NCBI GenBank assembly: GCA_937891565.1
Contig: CALAHA010000318.1
Coordinates: 1 to 5,239 of the forward strand
From: an uncultured Ilumatobacter sp.
GTDB lineage: Bacteria; Actinomycetota; Acidimicrobiia; Acidimicrobiales; Ilumatobacteraceae
Reading direction: 5' to 3'
Length of the DNA stretch: 5,239 nt
The notes below the pieces were generated by a model that saw only the letters and a list, made by a program, of their open reading frames with translations, did no database searches and had not been told where the DNA came from. Position 1 is the stretch's first letter, and the number at the start of each line of letters is the position of its first letter. The translations under genes and the position numbers were made by a program. This document shows positions 1 through 5,239 of the stretch, piece after piece.

Positions 1-33
1 ACGACAGCCGGCTCCGGAAAGGGCTCGAACTGA
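1..33 (+). CDS. nuoH: C-terminal end of upstream ORF, probably NuoH (partial)
   Basis: Reading from base 1 gives ten codons, TTAGSGKGSN, followed by a TGA at 31-33. That stop shares its A with the ATG of nuoI (TGATG). The residues are a flexible Gly/Ser-rich tail with no diagnostic motif, so the identity rests only on position. In the conserved nuoA-N order the gene directly before nuoI is nuoH, the membrane subunit that forms the quinone chamber. The overlap with the next start is typical of this operon and supports the frame as real. The 5' part lies outside the window. Confidence 0.55.
   Translation, partial: TTAGSGKGSN
16..23 (+). promoter_or_regulatory. Ribosome binding site for nuoI
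   Basis: The purine run GGAAAGGG ends 9 bases before the ATG at 33. It lies inside the last codons of the upstream gene. Together with the TGATG overlap it fixes the nuoI start and suggests coupled translation. Confidence 0.6.
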
Positions 34-734
34 TGGGTTACTTCGAAGGATTTCTCATTCCCCTTCGCCAGCACCGCCTCTTTGGCGGTAAGCGGGTGAC
101 CACGCAGTACTCCGGTGGTCGTCGCGCGAAGAAGAAGGGCGACTTCACCTCGACGTCACAAGGCGACGAGAAGATCCCGAAGCCTGAGCGGATGCATGGT
201 CGTCACGTCCTGAACCGTTACGAAGACGGAATGGAAAAGTGCATTGGTTGCGAGCTGTGCGCCGGTGTCTGTCCTGCCGATTGCATTCACGTGCGCGGTG
301 CTGACAACGACGCGGACAACCCCACCTCTCCCGGCGAGCGTTTCGGCTGGATCTATGAGATCAACTACTTGCGTTGCATCCACTGTGATCTCTGCGTCGA
401 GGCATGCCCGACCGAGGCCATCACCGAGTCGAAGATGTTTGAGTTCTCGTTCACCAATCGGCAGGACGCGATTTATACCAAGACTGAACTCGTTGTTGAC
501 GACGATGGTAAGGCGCAGCGCCTTCCATGGGAAGACTGGCGCGAGGGTGAAGACGACAACACGTCTGGATGGATGCGCGCCACGTCACCGTCAGGCGACG
601 CCACCTTCGAAGGGGAGGTGGGTTGGAGTAACGAACTCGGCTACGGTCTGCGTGCTCCTGAACCCAAGCAGGCGGAGCGTGATACTTCTGAGTATCCCGC
701 GACGTTGTCTGGAATCCGAACAGTAAAGCGCTGA
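33..734 (+). CDS. nuoI: NADH-quinone oxidoreductase subunit I (2x[4Fe-4S] ferredoxin-like)
   Basis: NuoI (TYKY/Nqo9 family, 233 aa) carries clusters N6a and N6b of complex I and relays electrons from NuoG toward NuoB and quinone at the cytoplasmic membrane face. Two ferredoxin motifs are intact: CIGCELCAGVCP (Cys70, 73, 76, 80) and CIHCDLCVEACP (Cys115, 118, 121, 125). Between them are the family signatures SPGERFGWIYEINYLRC and, before them, GRHVLNRYEDGMEKC. Residues 1-17 form a probable amphipathic membrane-docking helix. The ATG at 33 is chosen because the conserved MGYFEGF start, a purine-rich site upstream and the TGATG overlap with the preceding stop all agree. Two features are unusual: a Lys/Arg-rich hydrophilic stretch at about residues 30-52, where shorter homologues have only a short linker, and a roughly 80-residue acidic, Trp-containing tail after the ferredoxin fold. 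The stop is 4 bases before nuoJ. Confidence 0.97.
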   Translation: MGYFEGFLIPLRQHRLFGGKRVTTQYSGGRRAKKKGDFTSTSQGDEKIPKPERMHGRHVLNRYEDGMEKCIGCELCAGVCPADCIHVRGADNDADNPTSPGERFGWIYEINYLRCIHCDLCVEACPTEAITESKMFEFSFTNRQDAIYTKTELVVDDDGKAQRLPWEDWREGEDDNTSGWMRATSPSGDATFEGEVGWSNELGYGLRAPEPKQAERDTSEYPATLSGIRTVKR

Positions 735-738
735 ACAT

Positions 739-1341
739 ATGAATACGACCTTTCTTGAATATCTCGTCTTTTTCGCGGCTGCCGCGATGGTGCTTGGCGG
801 CGCCATTGGCGTCATCACGCTGAAGAACCCTGTTCACGCTGCACTCGGCTTGGTGCTCACGCTCTTTGGTATTGCGGTGCAGTTCGTTGCCCAAGAAGCG
901 CACTTCCTCGCAGCCGTCCAGATCATCGTCTATGCGGGCGCGATCGTCGTGCTGTTCCTCTTCGTCATCATGCTGCTCGGTGTCGATAATGCAATGGACC
1001 TCTCGATTGAACCAATCAGGGTGCAGCGTCCGCTCGCGGCGATCATGGGCCTCGGGCTCGTTTCGCTCCTCACGGCCGCCATCATCAAGGCCGACAGTGC
1101 CACGGTGCTGCCCAATGCCGTCGGTGACGGCCTCGACATTGCCACGGTCACTGGTGATAGCGACAGCAACATTAAGCAGTTGGCCGAGAACCTCTACGGG
1201 GACCACATTTTTGCGTTTGAACTCACGTCGGTCTTGCTGATCGTCGCCGTTGCCGGCACTGTCGTGCTGACCCGCAAGTGGCCGCGCAACCAGGAAATGG
1301 CCGATGCCGAATCCGCGAACACGTCGGGAACGTCCAAGTGA
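739..1341 (+). CDS. nuoJ: NADH-quinone oxidoreductase subunit J
   Basis: NuoJ (ND6/Nqo10 family, 200 aa) is a membrane-arm subunit beside NuoH and NuoK. It takes part in coupling quinone reduction to proton translocation. Five hydrophobic segments are visible at about residues 6-28, 32-51, 56-80, 98-117 and 159-178. The third holds the hallmark QIIVYAGAIVVLFLFVIMLL, with Tyr65 and the Gly67 region that forms the flexible pi-bulge helix known from complex I structures. The fifth, FELTSVLLIVAVAGTVVL, is also family-typical. The polar loop of about 40 residues between segments 4 and 5 (about 118-157) is longer than in compact homologues, and the C-terminus is a short soluble tail. The ATG at 739 begins just before the first membrane helix; the next in-frame Met (residue 17) would cut that helix. 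The Shine-Dalgarno signal is weak (AAAG at 725-728), so coupling to nuoI is likely. The last 4 bases overlap nuoK. Confidence 0.96.
   Translation: MNTTFLEYLVFFAAAAMVLGGAIGVITLKNPVHAALGLVLTLFGIAVQFVAQEAHFLAAVQIIVYAGAIVVLFLFVIMLLGVDNAMDLSIEPIRVQRPLAAIMGLGLVSLLTAAIIKADSATVLPNAVGDGLDIATVTGDSDSNIKQLAENLYGDHIFAFELTSVLLIVAVAGTVVLTRKWPRNQEMADAESANTSGTSK
1326..1330 (+). promoter_or_regulatory. Ribosome binding site selecting the GTG start of nuoK
   Basis: GGGAA lies 7 bases before the GTG at 1338, inside the last codons of nuoJ. It supports the GTG start over the upstream in-frame ATG at 1278, which would add 20 non-family residues and overlap nuoJ by 64 bases. Confidence 0.6.
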
Positions 1342-1649
1342 TTGCTGCCATCGAACCGTCCTGGTACCTCATTCTTGCGGCGATGCTCTTCAGCATCGGC
1401 GCGGTCGGCCTCTTGATCCGCCGCAACCCGTTGGTGATGTTCATGTGCATCGAGCTGATGCTCAATGCCGCCAACCTCACCTTCGTTGCGCTCGCCATCA
1501 AGCTGGGCGACATCAACGGCCAGACCGCCGTGTTCTTCGTGATGGTCGTTGCCGCCGCCGAAGTCGTGGTTGGCCTCAGTATTATCGTGTCGATTTTGCG
1601 CCGCAAGCCTGGCGCCACCGCTGACGACCTCGCGGAATTGAAGGGCTAG
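1338..1649 (+). CDS. nuoK: NADH-quinone oxidoreductase subunit K
   Basis: NuoK (ND4L/Nqo11 family, MrpC-like) is a three-helix membrane subunit that carries part of the proton path between NuoJ and NuoN. From the GTG at 1338 the product is 103 aa, the usual family length of about 100. Helices lie at about residues 9-27, 31-54 and 62-87. The two essential membrane glutamates are present: Glu39 in CIELMLNAAN and Glu75 in AAAEVVVGLSI, matching Glu36 and Glu72 of the E. coli protein. The IRRNPLVM loop and the C-terminal ELKG (compare EMRG in E. coli) are also family features. The GTG start forms a GTGA overlap with the nuoJ stop and has a GGGAA site 7 bases upstream. The frame stays open back to an ATG at 1278, but that extension is polar, absent from the family and inside nuoJ. 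The stop is 2 bases before nuoL. Confidence 0.95.
   Translation: MIAAIEPSWYLILAAMLFSIGAVGLLIRRNPLVMFMCIELMLNAANLTFVALAIKLGDINGQTAVFFVMVVAAAEVVVGLSIIVSILRRKPGATADDLAELKG
1640..1645 (+). promoter_or_regulatory. Ribosome binding site for nuoL
   Basis: GAAGGG ends 6 bases before the ATG at 1652 and overlaps the last sense codons of nuoK. It is one of the better Shine-Dalgarno matches in the window and supports this start. Confidence 0.65.
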
Positions 1650-1651
1650 TC

Positions 1652-3715
1652 ATGATTGATCTTGTTTGGCTGGTGCCATTCTTCCCGCTCGTCGGCTTCC
1701 TGACGATCCTCATCGGAGGCCGCAAGCTCGGTGAGCCGAAAGCCGGCCACTTCGCCACGACGATGGTGCTGCTGTCGTTCGCTGCTGCCGTTGGCATCTT
1801 CTTCGACCTGCTGTCGCGAGAAGCTGCTGATCGCTCCGAAATCGTGACCCTCTTCTCCTGGGTGCCGGTCGGCGATCTGAAAATCGACATGGCCTTCCTT
1901 GTCGACCCGCTGAGCAGCACGATGCTGCTCTTCGTCACAGGTATTGGCTCGCTCATTCACCTGTATTCGGTCGGCTACATGCACGGCGACCCGAAGTTCT
2001 CCAAGTTCTTCCTGTACCTCAACCTCTTTGTTCTCTCGATGACGTTGCTGGTGCTCGGTTCGAACCTGCTGGTCACCTTCCTTGGTTGGGAAGGCGTCGG
2101 TACGTGCTCGTACTTCCTCATCTCCTTCTGGCACACCAAGGATGCGAACGCTTCGGCAGGCAAGAAGGCCTTCGTCACCAACCGCATTGGTGACTTCGGC
2201 GTGATGCTCGCGATGTTCCTCGCATTCGGCGCCGTCGGCTCGATCGACTACGCCGTGATCAACGAGAGCGCGCTTGCTGGCACGCTGACCCAGGCAACCG
2301 CAACCGGCATCGCCGCGCTGCTGTTCCTCGGGGCGGTGGGTAAATCAGCTCAGCTCCCGCTCTATGTGTGGCTACCTGACGCCATGGCCGGCCCGACCCC
2401 CGTGTCGGCGCTTATCCACGCAGCAACGATGGTCACGGCCGGCGTGTTCTTGATGGTCCGCATCAATCCGGTCCTGGGCGCAGCTGCCGACTGGGTCCCG
2501 ACACTCATTGCCTACACCGGAGCGATCACCGCACTGTTCGCGGCCACGATTGCCCTTGCGCAGAACGACATCAAGAAGGTGTTGGCCTACTCGACGGTGT
2601 CGCAGCTTGGCTACATGTTCCTCGCCGTCGGCACTGGCGCCTATGTGGCAGCCATCTTCCATATGGTCACGCACGCCTTCTTCAAGGCGCTGCTCTTCCT
2701 CGGTTCGGGCTCGGTCATCCATGGCATGCACGACGAGCAAGACATGCGCAAGATGGGCAAGCTGTTCAAGCTCATGCCGATCACCGCATCGACGTTCATC
2801 ATTGGCTGGCTTGCCATTGCCGGTGTGCCGCCGTTCGCTGGGTTCTGGTCGAAAGACGAGATCTTGCTGTTCGCTCTCGCTGAGAGCCCGATCCTCTACG
2901 TAATCGGCATCGTCACAGCGATCCTCACAGCGTTCTACATGACTCGCCAGGTCGTCATGACCTTCTTCGGTGAGCAGAAGTGGGGCTCGCTCGCAAACGC
3001 AGAAGAAGCAGCGCACCTTGAGTCTGCTGCTGACGTTGGAGCTGCTGACGCTGACGCTGACGGCAATGACGCAGCGGCCGTCGCTGACCAGCCCGCACCT
3101 GTCGAAACGCATGGCGCGCACGGCGAGTTCAAGCCGCACGAGTCGCCCCCGACCATGCTCATCCCGCTGGTGGTCCTCGCTGGGCTCTCGATGGTTGGTG
3201 GCATCATCCAGCTGCCGTCGATCGGCATCATTCCGAAGGGCGCCCAGCACAAGCTGCTCGACTGGCTCCACCCAATCGTCGAGTTCGGCGAAGGCCCCGA
3301 AGAGCGCGGCATTGGTGAAGCGATCATCAAGGGCACGTGGGCATACGACAACAAGATGATCTTGATTGCCATCGCTGTTGCCTGTGCGCTGATTGGTATC
3401 GCCGGAGCGTTTGCCGTGTACCAGAAGAAGATGGCCAAGCCGATCGAGCCGAAGCTGTTTGCCGACGGCTGGAACTACGACAACATGATCAGCTGGTTCA
3501 TGGGCAACCCTGGCCGCAAGGGTTTCGATGGTGTCGCCGACTTCGACACCAAGGTGGTCGATGGTGCAGTCAATGGCGTTGCTACGTTGGTGCGTGAAAC
3601 GTCGAACCAGGTTCGCAAGGCCCAGACCGGTTATGTGCGTCAATATGCCGGGGTGATCGGCATTGGTGTCGTCTTGCTCCTCGGTTGGTTCGTGGTGATT
3701 CGAGGAATTCTTTAA
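1652..3715 (+). CDS. nuoL: NADH-quinone oxidoreductase subunit L (antiporter-like proton channel)
   Basis: NuoL (ND5/Nqo12, MrpA-like, 687 aa) is the distal proton-pumping subunit of complex I. About 16 membrane helices are expected and the hydrophobic pattern agrees. Proton-path residues are all present: Glu147 in FLGWEGVG, Asp181, Lys231 in GKSAQLPL, His256 in LIHAATM, His337 and His341 with Lys345 in FHMVTHAFFKALLFL, and Lys401-Asp402 in FWSKDE. By alignment from memory these match E. coli Glu144, Asp178, Lys229, His254, His334/338, Lys342 and Lys399-Asp400. Residues about 592-662, before the last helix (about 664-684), should hold the long lateral helix HL that runs along NuoM and NuoN. 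The protein is longer than the 613-aa E. coli subunit, mostly because of an acidic Ala/Asp-rich insert at about 446-495 in the loop after helix 13, probably cytoplasmic. The ATG has a GAAGGG site, and the TAA overlaps the nuoM ATG by one base. Confidence 0.98.
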   Translation: MIDLVWLVPFFPLVGFLTILIGGRKLGEPKAGHFATTMVLLSFAAAVGIFFDLLSREAADRSEIVTLFSWVPVGDLKIDMAFLVDPLSSTMLLFVTGIGSLIHLYSVGYMHGDPKFSKFFLYLNLFVLSMTLLVLGSNLLVTFLGWEGVGTCSYFLISFWHTKDANASAGKKAFVTNRIGDFGVMLAMFLAFGAVGSIDYAVINESALAGTLTQATATGIAALLFLGAVGKSAQLPLYVWLPDAMAGPTPVSALIHAATMVTAGVFLMVRINPVLGAAADWVPTLIAYTGAITALFAATIALAQNDIKKVLAYSTVSQLGYMFLAVGTGAYVAAIFHMVTHAFFKALLFLGSGSVIHGMHDEQDMRKMGKLFKLMPITASTFIIGWLAIAGVPPFAGFWSKDEILLFALAESPILYVIGIVTAILTAFYMTRQVVMTFFGEQKWGSLANAEEAAHLESAADVGAADADADGNDAAAVADQPAPVETHGAHGEFKPHESPPTMLIPLVVLAGLSMVGGIIQLPSIGIIPKGAQHKLLDWLHPIVEFGEGPEERGIGEAIIKGTWAYDNKMILIAIAVACALIGIAGAFAVYQKKMAKPIEPKLFADGWNYDNMISWFMGNPGRKGFDGVADFDTKVVDGAVNGVATLVRETSNQVRKAQTGYVRQYAGVIGIGVVLLLGWFVVIRGIL
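3026..3061 (+). repeat. Short direct and tandem repeats inside the nuoL insert
   Basis: The 10-mer GCTGCTGACG occurs at 3026-3035 and again at 3041-3050. The hexamer GCTGAC is repeated three times in tandem at 3044-3061. The period fits codons, giving AAD then ADADAD (residues about 459-470) in the acidic loop of NuoL. This looks like slippage-type expansion in a tolerant loop, not a mobile element. Confidence 0.75.
3702..3706 (+). promoter_or_regulatory. Ribosome binding site for nuoM
   Basis: GAGGA lies 8 bases before the ATG at 3715, within the last codons of nuoL. It fixes the nuoM start at the TAATG overlap and argues against the later in-frame ATG at 3805. Confidence 0.65.
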
Positions 3716-5239
3716 TGTCTGGTTTATTCGCTTTTCTTCCCGCAGGCGGCCTGCTCGCGGCGCAGGAATCGAACGGTGCTCCGGTGTCGTTCCCGATCCT
3801 CACTATGTTGATCCTCGTGCCGTTCGTCGGCGCGGTTGCAGTCGCCTTGACGAACAAGTCGCGTCCCGAGATCACCAAACTGATTGCCCTGATGGCGTCC
3901 GTCGGTACGGGGGCTTTGTCGATCTGGCTGCTGTTTGCGTTCGAGCAGGGCGAGGCCGGCTTCCAGTTCTCATCGAAGCACGCTTGGATTGAGCAGTGGG
4001 GTATTGGCTGGCACCTTGGTGTTGACGGTATCTCGCTGTTCCTCATCGTGTTGACCGGCGTGCTGTTTCCGTTGGCCATCGTGGGCATCGACGCCCACCA
4101 TGACGAGAAGCCATATCTCGCCTGGCTGCTGATGCTGCAGGCCGGCGTCATGGGTTCGTTCCTCTCGCTTGATCTCTTCCTGTTCTTCATCTTCTTCGAG
4201 ATCGTGCTCGTGCCGATGTACTTCCTCATCGGTGGCTGGGGTTACGAAAACCGGGTGTACGCGGCGACGAAGTTCTTCCTCTACACGATGTTTGGTTCGG
4301 CCTTCATGCTGGTCGGAGTTATCGCCACAGCGATGCTCGCTCGCGAAGACGTCGGCTACCTCACATTTGACCTCGTCGAAATCGCCGAGAACGCTAACTT
4401 CAGCGCGAACGTTGGCCGCTGGCTGTTCTTCTCGATTGCAATCGCGTTTGCCGTCAAGGTTCCGATCTTCCCGTTGCACACTTGGTTGCCTGACGCTCAC
4501 ACGCAGGCCCCGACCGCTGGCTCGGTCGTTCTGGCTGGCGTCATGCTGAAGCTCGGTACGTACGGCTTCCTGCGCTTCGGCCTCTACCTTTTCCCTGAGG
4601 CAGCGGTATGGAGCCGATCACTGTGGCTCACGCTTGCTGTCATCGGGATCATCTACGGCGCCATTGCGGCCACGATGCAAAAAGACCTCAAGCGACTCGT
4701 TGCCTACTCATCGGTTGCGCACCTCGGCTTCATCATCCTCGGCACGTTCGCCTTCACGACGCAGGCGATCTCTGGCTCGGTGCTGCAGATGGTCAACCAC
4801 GGTGTGTCGACCGGCGCGCTCTTCCTTCTCGTCGGCATGATCTATGAGCCTCGCAAGACCCGTCAGATTGCCGAACTCGGCGGCATCCAGAAAGTCGCCC
4901 CGCTCTTTGCAGCCGGTTTCATGATCGTGATGCTGTCGTCGATCGGCGTGCCAGGTTTGAACGGTTTCATCGGTGAGTACCTGATTCTGCTCGGATCGTT
5001 CCAGACTGCGCGATGGTGGACCGTCGTTGCAACGGCTGGTGTCATCCTCGCCGCGCTGTATCTCCTGTGGGCATACCAACGTGTCTTCCACGGCGAGCCT
5101 GACGAAGCCAACGCTGCGTTCCCCGAACTGCGTGCCAAGGAAGCCATGGTGCTCCTGCCGTTCATTGTCGCCATCGTCTTCACCGGGGTGTACCCGAAGC
5201 CGCTCCTCGATCGCATCGAGCCGAGCGTCGAGGTACTCG
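3715..5239 (+). CDS. nuoM: NADH-quinone oxidoreductase subunit M (3' end cut by window)
   Basis: NuoM (ND4/Nqo13, MrpD-like) is the middle antiporter-like proton pump of the complex I membrane arm, between NuoL and NuoN. The frame is open for 508 codons to the window edge. Key residues are intact: Glu162 in FFEIVLVPMYFL, Lys248 in AFAVKVPIFPLHTWLPDAH, Lys279 in VMLKLGTYGF, His362 in MVNHGVSTGALF and Glu421 in FIGEYLILLGSFQ. By alignment from memory the Glu and Lys residues match E. coli Glu144, Lys234, Lys265 and Glu407. QKDLKRLVAYSSVAHLGF is another family signature. The visible end, GVYPKPLLD, normally lies about 30 residues from the C-terminus, so only a short piece is missing. The ATG at 3715 has a GAGGA site and a one-base overlap with the nuoL stop. 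It gives about 25 residues before the first clear helix (about 27-46), a leader with its own hydrophobic patch at 4-16. nuoN is expected next. Confidence 0.97.
   Translation, partial: MSGLFAFLPAGGLLAAQESNGAPVSFPILTMLILVPFVGAVAVALTNKSRPEITKLIALMASVGTGALSIWLLFAFEQGEAGFQFSSKHAWIEQWGIGWHLGVDGISLFLIVLTGVLFPLAIVGIDAHHDEKPYLAWLLMLQAGVMGSFLSLDLFLFFIFFEIVLVPMYFLIGGWGYENRVYAATKFFLYTMFGSAFMLVGVIATAMLAREDVGYLTFDLVEIAENANFSANVGRWLFFSIAIAFAVKVPIFPLHTWLPDAHTQAPTAGSVVLAGVMLKLGTYGFLRFGLYLFPEAAVWSRSLWLTLAVIGIIYGAIAATMQKDLKRLVAYSSVAHLGFIILGTFAFTTQAISGSVLQMVNHGVSTGALFLLVGMIYEPRKTRQIAELGGIQKVAPLFAAGFMIVMLSSIGVPGLNGFIGEYLILLGSFQTARWWTVVATAGVILAALYLLWAYQRVFHGEPDEANAAFPELRAKEAMVLLPFIVAIVFTGVYPKPLLDRIEPSVEVL

Noticed and set aside
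451..1206. A 251-codon open frame on the minus strand across nuoI and nuoJ
   Set aside because: It spans the junction of two conserved genes on the opposite strand. Its product is a charged, His/Glu/Arg-rich composition with no family signature.
1278..1337. Upstream ATG for nuoK giving a 123-residue protein
   Set aside because: The extra 20 residues are polar, not found in the NuoK family and lie inside nuoJ. The GTG at 1338 gives the normal length, a GTGA overlap and a good ribosome binding site.
1646..2134. A 162-codon minus-strand frame opposite the start of nuoL
   Set aside because: The product is Glu/Gln/Arg-rich without motifs and is fully explained as antisense shadow of NuoL membrane codons.
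3026..3061. The repeats as a CRISPR-like or mobile-element signal
   Set aside because: They are 6-10 bases, in frame, within a coding insert and without spacers or inverted ends, so simple slippage explains them.
2372..3643. A 423-codon open frame on the minus strand, opposite nuoL
   Set aside because: Its product is Arg/His/Asp/Glu-rich with no recognisable domain, and it lies wholly opposite strongly conserved NuoL codons. It is the usual mirror frame in a GC-rich gene with biased third positions.
3805..3807. Later in-frame ATG (Met31) as the nuoM start
   Set aside because: It would start within the first membrane helix and lacks a clear ribosome binding site, while 3715 has GAGGA and a stop-start overlap.
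1652..5239. An Mrp-type cation/proton antiporter operon instead of complex I
   Set aside because: nuoI with two ferredoxin motifs and nuoJ/nuoK lie immediately upstream in canonical complex I order. The large subunits have NuoL and NuoM signatures, including the HL region in NuoL.

Overview
This window is a stretch of a bacterial nuo operon, which encodes the proton-pumping NADH:quinone oxidoreductase (respiratory complex I, NDH-1). All genes lie on the + strand, in the usual order: the last codons of an upstream gene (nuoH by position), then nuoI, nuoJ, nuoK, nuoL and a nuoM that runs off the right edge. The DNA is moderately GC-rich by eye. The long NuoI tail, the GTG start of nuoK and the general protein style suggest an actinobacterium. 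NuoI segments such as the Cys-rich core ending CPADCI, MFEFSFTNRQDAIY and the Trp-rich tail look to me most like Acidimicrobiia (Ilumatobacter/Microthrix-type). That placement is from memory and should be held loosely.

Layout: 1-33, end of the upstream ORF (probable nuoH). 33-734, nuoI, the peripheral-arm ferredoxin-like subunit with two [4Fe-4S] motifs. 739-1341, nuoJ. 1338-1649, nuoK, starting at GTG. 1652-3715, nuoL. 3715-5239, nuoM, 508 codons seen and no stop reached. Every junction is an overlap of 1-4 bases or a gap of 2-4 bases, so there is no room for internal promoters or terminators between genes. This looks like one polycistronic, translationally coupled unit. There is no non-coding stretch longer than 4 bases, and I see no RNA gene, mobile element, CRISPR array or attachment site.

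How the genes work together: NuoI carries clusters N6a and N6b and passes electrons toward the quinone site formed with NuoB, NuoD and NuoH (outside the window or only touched here). NuoJ and NuoK, with the end of NuoH, link the quinone site to the antiporter-like pumps. NuoL and NuoM are two of the three Mrp-type antiporter-like subunits (NuoN is expected just downstream). The charged residues needed for proton transfer (Glu and Lys in NuoL and NuoM, two Glu in NuoK) are all in place, so the complex should be functional.

I do not see a previously undescribed system here. The points worth a second look are lineage-style embellishments of a standard complex: an acidic Ala/Asp-rich insert in NuoL built on short DNA repeats, a basic insert near the NuoI N-terminus, a long NuoI C-terminal tail, a longer NuoJ loop, an N-terminal leader on NuoM, and the tight coupling of starts and stops.
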